The notes beneath the pieces are model-generated. The model was not told where the DNA came from. It saw only the letters and a program-made list of their open reading frames with translations, and searched no databases. The position numbers were made by a program, and so were the translations under genes. Source: Hyalella azteca (Eukaryota; Arthropoda; Malacostraca; Amphipoda; Hyalellidae). Taken from it: 64,000 bases of DNA. Numbering within the stretch: the first letter of the stretch is position 1; every line of letters starts with the position of its first letter. The stretch is taken from contig NW_025941463.1 in NCBI RefSeq assembly GCF_000764305.2, positions 62,001-126,000 of the forward strand, given 5' to 3'. This document shows, one piece after another, positions 36,396 through 49,447 of the stretch.

Positions 36396-36611
36396 TGCAT
36401 AGAGCCGGGCAGCGCGTAGGGCGGCCCCCGCTAGTATTGTTCCTGGTGGTGGGGTCTGGTCACGACCTGCCCGGGGCACCAGCGCACCCCTCACCCCCAC
36501 TGCCATACCTCTCCCCCCATTGCCCCCTCTACCGTACCACCGTGTCTGCCTCTATCTACTGTACACCATCCCTGTCCATCCTTCCCCTCAACCTACACAT
36601 CATCCCTCACA
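36396..36611. other. C-rich unique DNA left of the R4 array
   Basis: Pyrimidine-rich on the plus strand (CCCCTCACCCCCACTGCC and similar). No gene is supported. Confidence 0.4.
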
Positions 36612-36981
36612 GTGCTGGACACTGCCACGCATGCTTACACAGCCCAGCAGCACTGCCACGCATGCCTACACAGTCCAGCAGCACTGCCACGTATGCCTAC
36701 ACAGCCCAGCAGCACTGCCACGCATGCCTACACAGTCCAGCAGCACTGCCACGCATGCCTACACAGCCCAGCAGCACTGCCACGCATGCCTACACAGCCC
36801 AGCAACACTGCCACGCATGCCTACCCAGCCCAGCAGCACTGCCACGCATGATCACACAGCTCAGCAGCACTGCCACGCATGCCTACACAGCCCAGCAGCA
36901 CTGCCACGCATGCCTACACAGCCCAGCAACACTGCCACGCATGCCTACACAGCCCAGCAGCACTGCCACGCATGCCTACAC
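36612..36981. repeat. 31-bp minisatellite, left half (family R4)
   Basis: About 12 units of CACTGCCACGCATGCCTACA plus CAGCCCAGCAG with exact 31-bp spacing, preceded by unique DNA and cut by an adapter palindrome. The right half is at 14701-14794. Long His/Ala/Thr-rich frames here are repeat-derived. Confidence 0.93.
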
Positions 36982-37019
36982 CTGTCTCTTATACACATCT
37001 AGATGTGTATAAGAGACAG
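36982..37019. other. Nextera mate-pair junction adapter (artefact)
   Basis: Full 38-bp double mosaic-end palindrome joining the R4 array to the unrelated R6 array. Frames crossing it contain YTHLDVYKRQ, SLIHI or CLLYTSRCV. Confidence 0.97.
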
Positions 37020-37312
37020 GGTCTATCCTCTACAGGGTCCCGCCTGTATTGCAGGTCTATCCTCTACAGAGTCCCGCCAGTATTTCAGGTCTATCCTCTA
37101 AATGTCCCGCCTGTATTGCAGGTCTATCCTCTACAGGGTCCCGCCTGTACTGCAGGTCTATCCTCTACAAGGTCCCGCCTGTATTGCAGGTCTATCCTCT
37201 TCAAGGTCCCGCCTGTATTGCTGGTCTGTCCTCTACAGGGTCCCGCCTGTATTGCTGGTCTATCCTCTACAAGGTCCCGCCTGTATTGCTGGTCTGTCAC
37301 CTACATCGTCTA
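37020..37312. repeat. 34-bp minisatellite, right half (family R6)
   Basis: About 8.5 units of GTCTATCCTCTACAGGGTCC plus CGCCTGTATTGCAG, ending in TCACCTACATCGTCTACACC before unique DNA. The left half, with a diverged edge, is at 54563-54637. Confidence 0.92.
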
Positions 37313-39028
37313 CACCCAAAGGTAATCAGACAAACATGAGCTTGTCGGCAGTTCTGGGCGAGACACTCAGAACACATCTCGGGGAAAAAAAGAAATTGCG
37401 AGAAACCCTCGAGATTGCGTTACACTTCTCGCTATTGGCTGCAACTTGAAGTCTCTCATCTTCCAAATAACATGAAAAATATATAGCAGCTACAATATTT
37501 TGATCTTGAATCAACAACAGGTCGTGTGCAAGTTTAAATGTCTACAGTAAATATTGATACAACAAGGAAATTTGGTTTACTCGTATTTTCAATATTGGAA
37601 TCGGAATTCTGTTTATGAACTCTTCTCTAAGATCTAGCTAAATACCTGTTTTGTTCAAGAACGAATAAATTATTATTTAGATTTTTAGTAAGTTTTCTGG
37701 ACCTAGGCCGGCACGATAAAAATATTCCATTGCGTACCGACAATATTTCATGCAGGATATTACGTACCTGGGAATGGACTTCAAAATTATTGCTAAGCGC
37801 TCGTAAATTTATATATTAACGCGCTGAAAGATATGAATGAATAAGAATGAATGTACTTGTTGCGCACGTACATTCAATGTTTGAAACTTAAGATCTCGAT
37901 TAAGGAAAACTTAGCTGATATTGCAAAACACTCCGGCTCAATGGCCAATCGCAGCCTCAGAAATTTTACTTTCATTGGGTAAATCAGAGATTTTCTAGGG
38001 AATACTATTTCTATCAATAAGGATTACGCCGGGTTACCTGCTCATACCTTTAAGCTTGAGTCTAATTAACTCATTGGTTCGCTGAACTATAGATGAAACC
38101 TCACAGCACGCACTCAAAGCGGCCTACATCTCATATACGCAGGCTATTCGTAGTCCACGTGGCTGACCTGCAATGTGTTATAATTAGCCATGATAATGCG
38201 ACTACGAATCATCCACGGTCTCAGCGAGGTAGGCAGACGTATATTTAAGAAGACCGTGCGCAGCAATCCATCTTAGTGTTCAAACCCTGTTTTTGATCAC
38301 AAGCGGTTTATGGGAGGCTAATAAATGGATTACTCGCGGACGCCTTTAACGCGGCCATGATTTTCAAAAAGAATTGCAAGGTAATTTTGGCACGCAGGTT
38401 TTCGCTGCCATCGGGCACTGGACGTAGGAGGGAACTCAAGTACGTTTTAAAAAGCCTACTTTCGGCAATCTTATATTAAATTGCATGGTCTATCACATAC
38501 ATTGCATTCCTCTATATATTTTCATAATATATAGAGGAATGTAATTTCCATATCTGATTTCAATGGGCAAGGTTTGAACCATTATTGATTGTTTCATTAA
38601 AAATTAAATAAAATAGGTGCTCAACCCTCACTGACACACAACGCGGCAGGCATTTGATAACTGAAATTCTAAACTTCTAACTGTTCCAAGACCATTTACA
38701 CTCGCACAAACGATGCATGTTTTATCGATCCTTATCATTTGGTTATCAACTATTCCTAATTTACCGGCTTAGAAATAAAATACATAAATCTCAAGCGTAA
38801 GAATATATGGACTATTAATTCATATTTAGCCACTTTCATGCTAGAATAACAACTCTAGGGGATGCAGGATGTTCTTCAATTGCCAATCAAGAAAGCAAAT
38901 CAAAAAAACTTTTGCTTCAACGCAGCAACCGATAAAACAACACGTTACTGCATGTAACCCGGAAATGCAAGGGAATAGTTTTAATGCAAAAATTCATCAA
39001 AGCGGCTTCAACTTCTAAGTCAAATATT
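37313..39028. other. Unique DNA, no gene seen
   Basis: No supported gene. It contains the hairpin at 38501-38545, listed separately. Confidence 0.4.
38501..38545. repeat. 20-bp inverted repeat (hairpin)
   Basis: CATTCCTCTATATATT at 38505-38520 pairs perfectly with 38526-38541 around a 5-nt TTCAT loop. Four outer positions extend the stem with one G-T mismatch. It is shorter than a typical miRNA precursor. Confidence 0.85.
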
Positions 39029-39190
39029 GTTGCGGGTGATCTGCCAACAGAGATCTAATAAAGAATGGAAGTACAATAATTTAATTAGCGGATCTATAGT
39101 TTTGGGAAGTTGCGGTTGATCTGCAAACAAAGATCTAATAAAGAATGGAAGTACAATAATGTAATTAACGGATCTATAATTTAGGGAAGA
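39029..39190. repeat. 80-bp direct duplication
   Basis: Two tandem copies containing AGATCTAATAAAGAATGGAA and GTACAATAATNTAATTANCG, with few differences and hence recent. Confidence 0.92.
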
Positions 39191-41235
39191 AGAAAATAAG
39201 AAGGAAGGAGCGTCTGGCGATCAAGAGGGAGCAGTGAAGCGCGTTGCAGCTCTCGCGTGCAGACGTGAATGTGGTGATGAATGAAGGAGGTAATGTGGCG
39301 CCTGTTTGGGGTTCTGCTCGGTCCTTATTACACTTAATTATTGTCCGCATTAATAATTCTCCTTGGAGAAACGCAAAAGCTGGCGCATGGGACGGAGAGA
39401 AGCGATCGATGCCGGCAAGTAACTGAGGGAGCAGGACGTAATTAATGTGTTTAGATCGACCAGATGTACTTTCTTTCCATAGATTATCTCCCTTTAGATA
39501 AACTATCGTGCAAAAAGCAATAATATTATTTGAGAGCAGAACTATTTCAACGAATGTTGCTCATCAATCTGCGAAATTTGACAAACCTCAACCAGTGACA
39601 CTCGTTCATTTCATCAAAAATAACTGACATTGCACAATGTTATGCTCACACCTTAGTTCACAAGTTTTTCAATTTCACATCAACATTCATTATATTTTAA
39701 ATCAAAATGCAGCTGTTTCAACACAACACTCGGCCTCTGAGTCATTCGGTCCAGGTAAAACGCTAGCAATGAAAGCAGGTTACGCCTGTCTCGCCTTTCA
39801 CGACGCCAACGCGTTTTTTGCATCGCATTCCGAAGTCAGATAACGAACCATCATCGGTCCATCCGTCATCGTCAAGCGCAGAACTTTTTCCGCGGCGTGC
39901 CCAAAGTAAATGCCTTCGAATCAAGTCATTTTCTTGAGAGAATATTATGTAAAACTAATCGGTAATGCGGGCATTGGTTGCGAAATAAGATACAATCAGT
40001 CGGAGGTATAAGGATGTTTGTGAAGTAGCTGAACTCGGCACGAGTTTACGAAGAATGTTATTAATATTAATTTAAACTAATGGCGCGTGAAGCATCGTTC
40101 TTATTGGCTAGGCCATTTATTACCGCATTTATACCACACGCATGAACAATCTTTGGCCGTCTGTATTAAAAATCAATTGAAAAGAATCTAGCCAATAAAT
40201 TGAGAAGAGTTTTATAGGTACCTGCGATCACATTTCGCTGCAGTGTGTTCTTGAATAATTTAAACACTGATGAATTAGCGTGCCGATATTTTATTAATAA
40301 TTGACTTTCGAAAACTTTCCATTCAAGAATGATACACAAACGATAAACAAAAGAATAATAATTAACACTAACACGAACACGAAGAACATTACTGTTGATT
40401 TAATCGCAAAAATAACGGAACACAGAAGTGGGAAGGCATATGCGCTCAGTAGTCACCCTTCAAAGAAACGAAGCCTACATTACATTCAATAATAAACATT
40501 TAGTTATTTTAAACAAATCTCAAAATATATCACATTAGAACAGGAACACAGATTGCACTAGAACATTTCCTAGGCCATATCTCTGCAGAAGCTGAGTTTC
40601 ATCACATTATTAATCTTTGCACGTTAACCCAGAATATAACGTCGCACTCTGCTGCGGTATCGTTAACTCGCTCTCTCTAAACTAATTTAACACGATGGTT
40701 TACTTTCATCTTATTCTCAATCGATTCAAATAAATCCTGAATATTTTTAAAATAACATTTCAATTGGATCCTACACCTTTTAACAATGGAATTTTTTAGT
40801 AATTCAAGATGACTAATAATTTAGTCAGGGAAAGTTATCACTTATTGCAGTTCTGGCGAAAATATTTTACCCTTCAAGACAAAATTTAAAACAGGTCAAG
40901 GCAACAAATCTTTTCCTATTTATTCCGGCATGACGCATGCATCTCTATGGACATTTCTCACGCGGAAATCAACGTGGAAATTCCCTTCTAGAATTTGCGG
41001 AAACTCCGAACAAGGCATGAAAAAATGTCACAGAGTGAGCAAAGACACGGGAGATTTTGCTCGGCAAATGTCACGCAAGTTCGAACTTAACAAGCATTCC
41101 ACCTTAAACTTGATACCGTACGCGATACCCAATACATTTGATCCCAAGCTCCCTCGGGCGCTTGACATTAATCACCATTGAATTTAATGGTGCGTGAATT
41201 TGACTACAAAATCAAATAGCAGAGTTAAACGATGT
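39191..41235. other. Unique AT-rich DNA, no supported gene
   Basis: Short open frames only, the longest 83 codons (40930-41181) with no motif. No RNA gene or transposon was recognised. Confidence 0.4.
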
Positions 41236-41442
41236 TCAGAAGGAGGGATACGATTTGAATAAAAATAAATGGAATTAGGGATTGGATTTGAATAAAAATT
41301 AATAGAATTAGGGATACGATTTTAATAAAATAAATGTAATTAGGGATACGATTGGATAAAAATAAAGGGAATTAGGGATACGATTGAATAAAAATAAATG
41401 GTAATAGGGATTGGATTTGAATAAAAATGAATAGAATTAGGG

Positions 41443-41480
41443 CTGTCTCTTATACACATCTAGATGTGTATAAGAGACAG
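41443..41480. other. Nextera mate-pair junction adapter (artefact)
   Basis: Full 38-bp double mosaic-end palindrome inside the 33-mer array, breaking a unit at AATTAGGG. Confidence 0.97.
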
Positions 41481-41505
41481 GTCACATCGAGAACCTCCGC
41501 GACCN
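41481..41505. other. Foreign filler and unresolved base after the adapter
   Basis: Twenty-four GC-rich bases (GTCACATCGAGAACCTCCGC then GACC) that do not match the AT-rich 33-mer, ending in an N at 41505. The array resumes immediately afterwards at GGGATAAG. This looks like the edge of an imperfectly closed assembly gap. Confidence 0.9.
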
Positions 41506-41990
41506 GGGATAAGATTTGAATAAAAATGAATAGAATTAGGGATAAGATTTGAATAAAAATAAATGGAATTAGGGATACGATTTGAATAAAAATAAATGGA
41601 ATTAGAGATTAGATTCGAATAAAAATAAAGGAAATTAGGGATTGGATTTGAACAAAAATAAATGGAATTAGGGATTAGATTCGAATAAAAATAAAGGAAA
41701 TTGGGGATTGGATTTGAATAAAAATGAATGGAATTAGGGATACGATTTGAATAAAAATAAATGGAATTACAGATTAGATTCGAATAAAAATAAAGGAAAT
41801 TAGGGATTGGATTTGAATAAAAATAAATGGAATTAGGGATTAGATTCGAATAAAAATAAAGGAAATTGGGGATTGGATTTGAATAAAAACGAATGGAATT
41901 AGGGATACGATTTGAATAAAAATAAATGGAATTCGGGAATAGATTCCAATAAAAGTAAAGTAAATTAGGGATTGGATTTGAATAAAAATA

Positions 41991-42126
41991 AATGGAAGAC
42001 GTGGCAGAAGGTCAGGCATGCTGATATATTGGAGGAAAGCGAGCTTTGTTGCAATACAGAAGGTCAAGTTTGGGCAAAACTTACGCGGGCCTCGTGACAC
42101 AAAGCAAGCGTCTCGTCTCCACAGAC
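41991..42126. other. Short unique segment between two arrays
   Basis: Separates the 33-mer satellite from the second 22-mer locus. No gene is supported. Confidence 0.4.
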
Positions 42127-42480
42127 ACGCACTGTCCACACCATGCGCTGTGTGGTATGCGACCATGCGCAGTGTGGTATGTGACCATGCGCAGTGTGGT
42201 ATGCAACCATGCGCAGTGTGGTATGCAACCATGCGCAGTGTGGTATGCGACCATTCGCAGTGTGGTATGCGACCATGCGCAGTGTGGTATGCGACCATAC
42301 GCAGTGTGGCATGCGACCATGCGCAGTGTGGCATGCGACCATGCGCAGTGTGGTATGCGACCATGCGCAGTGTGGTATGCGACCATGCGCAGTGTGGTAT
42401 GCGACCATGCGCAGTGTGGCATGCGACCATGCGCAGTGTGGTATGTGACCATGCGCAGTGTGGTATGCGACCATGCGCTG
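42127..42480. repeat. 22-bp minisatellite (family R8), second locus
   Basis: About 16 units of TATGCGACCATGCGCAGTGT plus GG, with variants GTATGTGACC, GTATGCAACC and CATACGCAG, flanked by unique DNA on both sides. It is therefore a complete array, unlike the block at 12823-13254. Several overlapping frames of up to about 220 codons are repeat artefacts. Confidence 0.93.
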
Positions 42481-45400
42481 AGCGTGTTATGCGCTGTGCG
42501 TCCAATGCGAAATCGTTCCAAGTAATGAATTCGAAGTTTCTTATCCTAATTAAAAAACAAAAATTCTAGGTTAAGAGGTATCAAAAGCCGCAAAATATTA
42601 CTTTAATATGTGATTTGAAAAAACGTCTGATAGTTAAATATTATAATATCACGTTAGGATTATTGTTTGTTCTCGATTTTTCGTTGTTGAGTTCGCTTCG
42701 TAAGCTAATTATGTAATAAAAATTATCTTGTATAAAACTGAATTCAGTTGGTACCTATGAATGGGCTAGTGCTCATAAAAGATAATAAGGCACAAGTATA
42801 ATAATAATAGGAATAATAATGAATACCATAATAAGACCACAAAAGTTTCAGTCAAGAAACCCTGAAATTCTGATCTTCAGCTCGGGGACATTCAAAAGGC
42901 CGGGGCTTGCAGTGTTCCGACAAGCTGTTGCGCGCGAGTTTGGTCTGTTCATTGAGTTAATTATTCATGGACTTTAAAGCAAAGTGGTTATTGCTTCACT
43001 TAGGGTCTGCGATTAAATAAGAATGGCATGCACGACAGCTTTGAATCTCTTTGAACTAAAAAACTGTACTTTTTTAGTACAGTTTATAAATATATGTATC
43101 CTTAAATATACGACAAATAACGTTTCGAATATGAACATTTCCGACCGAAATAATAACATTTAAATAAACTAAAGCAAAAATGAATAGGTGTTAAATAAAT
43201 GATAGAATAATAAAATAAAAAGGTTAAAATGTCGCAAAATCCACCATTAAAGAGAATTTGACATTTATCTTATGGTCTCGAAACACCTTATCCAAACACG
43301 TAATAAATATGGCAGAAGTGAACGTGGTCACTCGGACAAGGACAGGGGCGCTGGGCCATTCATGCGAAGCAATGCGTTTTGATATCGAGTTGAATTTATT
43401 CAAATGAGAAACCCAAGCCTCCAGACTAAGGATTCAGAAGGAATTAATCTTGCGGAAGCTCTGATAAGAACCTAACCTCACGTGACCCTTAGACCTGGGT
43501 CATCGCTGTCACGGTCTCCAAACTTACTAATTGAATTAAACTTTGATAAAAATTATTTCTTTTTAGCGCATTTTCTCATTTATGGAAAAAATGCCCTATG
43601 GTGCTCGTCATGTCCGTCCGTCCGTCTGTCTGTCCGTGACTTCATGTTTTCGTCGACGAGAAAATGCGCTCTCTGTCACTCACTGCAGTGAGTACTGAGT
43701 TACATTTTTTGAGCATAGCCACCATATTGGTAGTTAGTTTGTTGATGTTTGGAACAGGGAAAAATTTAACGATAGATGCGGTGTATCCACTGAGTGGTGT
43801 TATAGTTCAGCCAAACGGTTAGGCTACTTTTTCGTGAAGACGAAATACTTTCATTTTTCAAGAATCAGCATTGCTATTTTCGAAAGCTGTTCAACTCAAC
43901 TTTTCGTGTCTAGTCCAATCAAGGTTATAAGACTTGAAAGCCAAAATAAAAAAGTTATTGAAACCTAAATAAGGTTATTTTAGGATCAATGTTGCACATG
44001 TGCACATTGTCTCAAGGGTCAGCGCTGCACATGTGTTATGTCACTGAACAACCTGTCACTGTAACAGAGTTCAACAAGCAGGGTTAAATAGAGTCAAGGC
44101 TGTCCAATCTGCTTCTTGTTATCAGGACAGTAAATTCCGATTAAATCAAACCGAGCCAAAGAACGGAATAAAAAAGAACCCAATGATATTTTAGTATCAG
44201 ATTTCCGATCACAATTAACGACCTGAGCGTAGGAATGCATGAACTATTCTCCAATAAATAAGTTATTTGCAATTTGATTTATAAGCCATGGTTATACAGC
44301 GAACTCGCATTGGTCATGAGACAGCATCATTTATCTCTTGAAAGTTTTATTGATTCATATGACAAGTGAAATTCGCTTGCAATGATCTATCGCGTAGCTT
44401 ATTGGAAGGCTAGTCAAAAAAGCTTTTGTTCAACTTCGTTGTCTTAATGATAAATTTACATAAAAAGACGTACGGGCAAAATGTCGGGCCTGGAAGTTTA
44501 CCTTTTGAGGCAGGAACATGCATGATAATTTTATACGCGTTTTGAAAATAAAATAATTTTTATATGTCTCGAGATGAAAATATATACGAATTGGTTATGA
44601 AACATATGAGTTAAAGGCTGATTGCAGTTGAGTTTGTAAATTCAAGGGAAAAATTGCAAAAATACATATCCAAGAAATTTTTGTCGCGATAAAGCGTACA
44701 AGATTTAAAAAAACATACTATTTAAAGAGCACACTTCGTTAATTAGCGCATAAATAAGTTTTAATAAATAAAAATATAGGACATTTCAACCCTGACCTCA
44801 AGCGCGACTTTAAAGTTTAGTGGCATTAACTTTTCCGTAGCATAATTTCTACAGAAAAGAGACGATAATTAATAAGTCACACCTGCCATTATATACCACG
44901 AGCAGCGCTTCATTATTAAAAAATATTCCGCTTTTCAGTTTCCGTGAAAAACGGTCAGGAAAATCATCAACGATACCTGGAAAAATCTGTTAAAAGATTC
45001 GAACCGCGATAGCCTTAAAGCTTGTGCTGAGCTGAAGGCGCAACTGATACCCGAGACACTCGTATACAAACAGGTGCGTCAAACTTGCCCATTCAAGAGA
45101 CTGATTAAAATCTAATATTGTCTTTTTTCTCTTGTCAATTAAATGATAAACTATTTCCTTGAAAGGATTCGAGGAGCTGTTTAACCAGGCACTTGCCAAA
45201 TCAGAAAGATCGCTCCTGCTTAGCGACGAAGAATTTTCGATTCTGGCATTCGGGAAGGTGAATACGCGCAGCCTCAGCCTTGATCTCACAGTTGGCACTC
45301 CGCATTGAAGTGTCGAGATATTTCTTAGCCTAACAATTAAAACAAACTAAAGTCGAGATATTTCTTATTCTAGCAATCAAAACAAACTGCAAACACGAAA

Positions 45401-47491
45401 AGGAATTCATTAGAGTCTACCAGTTCTTTACCAGCTGCGTCAATTGATTTATGACGATACATCGGAAACGCTGACAATTAAAAGAACGCTGAATTCTCGG
45501 TGATCCGCTAACACTAGCCATTAACATGAGGTCAAAATAATAAATAATTGAAATGTTAAAATGAATGTTATGTGATAATGACCTCGAACAGTGAAGGCAT
45601 GCGGCAGAGTTCAACCCTTATGGGCTTAGCAACATAAAATCAACAATACGAATTGGACGTTGAAAATTTTCCCTGGCCATGTCAAGTTACATGATGAATG
45701 ACTGGAAAAGGTTAGACTCTCAACAGAAGTTAATTAACATAAATAATGCAAGGAAGTGTACAAATTACCACGAAAAAATAAAGCAAAGTTATCCCCTCCT
45801 CAGCATAGGCAACACGAGGAAACATTGAGAACATTCCATGCCAGTTTTGTGGATGTCATACAAATAATTTTTTTCGCAGACTAGCAAGACTACTAACATA
45901 TTTCAGGTTCGTTCACTCAGTCAGTCCCATCTAAACTCAAAATGTGAGAGCACATTTGCCAGTGAAATCTCGTTCAAGTTTTATGAATGAATATTATTTT
46001 TATAAAACACTAGATTAATGTTAACCAAAATTACTGTTGAAATGTTTTAACTCGATGAAAGTGCGACATTATCAAGATCGCTGCAAACGAGTTATGGAGA
46101 CCGCGAAATATATTCCGTTCAAAACACACAGCGCCCGATCGTCGACTGCACGACGTGCAACAAATTGTTATTTTTTTATATAATAGCTGACCGAAAATTA
46201 TAAAAAAAAGTTTGTATTCTTAACGCAAATAAAGCATGAAAATTACCAGCATTTACTCCGCCTTTTGATCGTGCAGGACTCGTGCCGACGAGCGAACATA
46301 TAATTTAAGAAATGAGAAGTAACCGGTCGAGGAATATATGGTAGATAAGATTCATGTATACACTGTACACAAAATAAATTCGAAGGCGAATTCGTTCTCA
46401 CCATATACCTACTTTGGTAATAAACAAAGCTTGTTATATGAAGAAAATTATTTGAGGGATGAAATCTATGATTGGAAATCTTATTCAAGTATACGACTCT
46501 TCATGCGAGTAAAGACAACACACGTTCCTAGCAAGGTACTTTAGCCGTATGTGTGATGCTCTGAAGACTTCGTTGAATAGTTACACACGTCCACGATCTT
46601 CAAAGGAATTACAAATCGACTTCGCTTAGAAAATTAAAATCAATTTTATGTAGGAAGCGCGACGGAAAGCTCGCCCATGAAATTTCCAGGTGGATAAGGA
46701 AGAGATTCCAGACTGTCAATGGCTGCTCAGTGGCCGCATTAAGCTGAGGATTGCGATGGTCGCGCCACGGAGGCAGAGCTACCTATTGCTAGATTAATTT
46801 CACAATTGAGGTAGGAATAACATTGTCATCATGAGCATGAATTAATTAAATTGGGCAGGATGGCTTTCCGTGAGGGTCACTGAAGTTTGGTCAGCGCCGC
46901 TCAAGACACGAAATTATGAGGGTTGGAATTCAGCCCCTGAGCGTACGATTGCTTCACAGTTCAGGCGCGCTAAATATGCACCTTCGAACGGATTACTCGC
47001 TTAGGAAGATAAGACTTAACTGATATCAACATTAAAAGGATTAGAGTTAACTGCAATCAGCATTAAAGAGGATAATAGTGAACTGAAATCATCAAAGATG
47101 ATACGAGTTGACTGACATGAACAACAGTGGCAAGCATGTAAAGACGCAGCGTAGCAGCGGGTTCAGGGTTTTGTGATGTGGAGGAATTCGCGAAGAATCT
47201 TTTGAATGTGAGAAGTCAACTTTTGAATGTGATCAAGAAGTCAACACGGTGGCAAAAATAACTTCCAAGTATGATAAAATAATGTGTTTCGAATGCAATA
47301 GTAAAATATATTTTACTAACGCTAGAAGTAGATTTGGAATGAAACAATAAAATTGTCTGTTCAAGTAATAAGCGAGCTGATGTCTAGTGAATAATAGCGG
47401 TGTCAATCTTTAAGCGGTGTCAATTTCTTTCTTTTCTCAATCCAAATTAATCGGTGAGACCTCTATAATTAATATGTATAAACTGATCCAT
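42481..47491. other. Unique AT-rich DNA, no supported gene
   Basis: About 5 kb. A perfect 10-bp hairpin (AAACTGTACT, 43061-43070 with 43076-43085) and a short inverted repeat around a CCGT-rich run (43565-43670) are the only structures noted. The 102-codon minus frame at 44990-45298 has no known motif. Confidence 0.4.
43565..43670. repeat. Inverted repeat around a GTCC/GTCT microsatellite
   Basis: AGCGCATTTTCTC (43565-43577) and its exact complement (43658-43670) flank a 106-bp interval with GTCCGTCCGTCCGTCTGTCT near 43610-43635. It could be a small foldback element or a chance pair around a microsatellite. Confidence 0.6.
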
Positions 47492-47600
47492 CTACATAGA
47501 TTATTATGTATGAGCATATATTTACATAGGTTATGTATGAGCATCTATTTACATAGATTATGCAAGGGTATTAACACACAAAAGTTATGTATGGGCACGG
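47492..47600. repeat. ~30-bp tandem repeat, three to four copies
   Basis: Units of ATTTACATAGGTTATGTATG then AGCATCT. It gives a short LHRLCMSIY repeat in the plus-strand frame at 47417-47680, which is not called a gene. Confidence 0.8.
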
Positions 47601-48864
47601 CAAAGACGTGCAAGTATTTGTTAATGAATAGGAAAGCGTGCCATGCAAATTACCCCACACAGAGTGTCGTAGAAATATAACGCTACATATTTCCCAACAT
47701 GTATGGAAAACGCACACCCTCTTTTTATTTTAGATCGTACTTCTTTCATCAAACTAGACTTATAAATTACTAGAGCTTCTTTGAATTATAGAAACAAAAT
47801 TCACTTAACTTGATTAAAATCGAATTGTCCAACGTGCGCAATTGAATTCACATTGACATACGTCGGAAACTTTCGTGCACAATTGAGCGTTGGTCCACTA
47901 GCCATCATGCTTATAACCTCCAGCATGCATCGCATGAAGCGAAAAGGTCGAATTAATTTCAGTTGAAAAGTTCACAGCGATAAGGGATCTTAAACACTTG
48001 CTCGTATCATCTATTAGACACAAATGTAGTCCAGCGTTAATTCAGAGGCAGATGGATGGCCACGAAAGAATGAAGTTTGTTGGCGCCTTCAGTTTATTTA
48101 TTGCATTCGTCGTGTCCAAGGATTAGGAATTAGGGATACGTGGCACATATGGACCACAGAAGTCAAAATAAATGTTTCCACGTTCCTATATTAGCAGTAG
48201 GCTGCACATACTGATTACGAAAACTCAACAGAGAAGTTCCTCATTTGTTAAAATAATTTCACTGAAAGGTTCAAAGTCTGAAAACTGTAACAAAAATGTT
48301 TTTTTTTTTGCTTAAATGCTTTTTGCTTAGCATTAAGCATTTTGGAAATGCTTAATTGCTTTTTTAACTGAACGTTTGACGCAAAGAGTTGGTTCTAGTC
48401 GCTCAGTAAACGAAAGAAAAAAACAGATGAAAAAACAGAAGGGACTGGAACTGCTTAGTATTCGACTCTATAAGTAACTGTAAGTATTAATCACTGAAAC
48501 TATTACGAATTACTCAACGTGAAAATGCAGGAATTACGGTTAATCTATTAGACTAAAACTAAAATAGCACATGAGAATAACTTAAAATTTAATAATTCTA
48601 ACCTCATTAAAAAACTCTCAGGTCTCTATGGCTGTCTGGAGTTAGATCATAGCACTTTAATGAAACATTAGAAGCCCCATGACTGGGAGGATGAAGCCAT
48701 CTTTGCGTAGAAGCTACGTGCTACAAACTACCAGGTGCTATGAGACTTGAATTCCGAAGCATGTTAGATAATTTGTGATTCAGCAGGCTTGGTAATATAT
48801 AAGGCTTCAAAGCTTCAGTTATGTGCTGCACGAGAAACTCCTGTCGCATAATACGGCTGGAATA
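47601..48864. other. Unique AT-rich DNA, no gene seen
   Basis: Contains a T-run with TGCTTAA/GCATTT words near 48300-48375 and otherwise no recognisable feature. Confidence 0.4.
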
Positions 48865-49055
48865 GAATCATTGAAACATACCATAGCTTCAATGAGTATT
48901 AGTATCACTGAATGATACAAAATCTTCAATGGCACCAGAATAGTATCATTGGAGGAGAACATAGCTTCAATGATATCCTACTAGTATCATTGAAAGATAC
49001 TATTGCTTCTATACCATACTAGTATCATTGAAATACACTGCTGAATGATACCTAG
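48865..49055. repeat. ~54-bp degenerate repeat with TAGTATCATTGAA
   Basis: Three to four diverged units. ACTAGTATCATTGAA and its partial complement CTTCAATGATA both occur in each unit, so the units can fold on themselves. Confidence 0.75.
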
Positions 49056-49447
49056 GTTTACCGTTTACACTCGTACAGGCTCGCAAATACCCTCTCGATG
49101 AATGTTAATGAAGCAAAAGCATATTTTAAAATTCTTATTCATCAGTGCACTGTTCAGTATTAGAACTCGGTATTCAGAGAGAACAATGTTCAAATCTGTG
49201 ATAATTGATACGCGACAATAATATAACACGTCTTATTGTACGGCAGGCTGAACTGCAATTGCGACCTTTGTTTAATCGTATTACAATAATCTTATAGTTG
49301 CATTGTGCATCACAATGTGAACATTAGCTTGACCTAGCGTCCTTTGATGCAGTCTAGCTCTGCTCTGCCAGCCCTGAACTAGAGAATATCTACATTGTCA
49401 GAGCTCCCTCGTATGAGTGGGCCACTCTGAAAGAAACAGAGCTCGAG
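49056..49447. other. Unique DNA, no gene seen
   Basis: No supported gene, RNA or repeat. Confidence 0.4.

Larger units (their letters stand above)
41236..41990. repeat. 33-bp satellite with 165-bp higher-order repeat
   Basis: Units of about 33 bp of the form GGATTTGAATAAAAATAAAT then GGAATTAGGGATT. From about 41600 the variants follow a fixed order of five types. The distinctive type starting AGATTCG/AGATTCC recurs at 41611, 41776 and 41941, exactly 165 bp apart. The array is broken by an adapter palindrome (41443-41480) and a short foreign filler with an N (41481-41505), so its left and right parts may not be truly adjacent. Confidence 0.93.

Noticed and set aside
41840..42569. ORFs of up to 221 codons on both strands
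   Set aside because: Produced by the 22-mer R8 array and the AT-rich 33-mer; open in many frames at once.
44930..44995. Minus-strand acceptor (GATTTTTCCAG) followed by an open frame
   Set aside because: No clear donor closes the exon and no homology to other candidates.
44985..45020. tRNA B-box-like GGTTCGAATC on the minus strand
   Set aside because: The T-arm stem does not pair, and no A box or cloverleaf could be drawn. A similar site near 59571 also fails.
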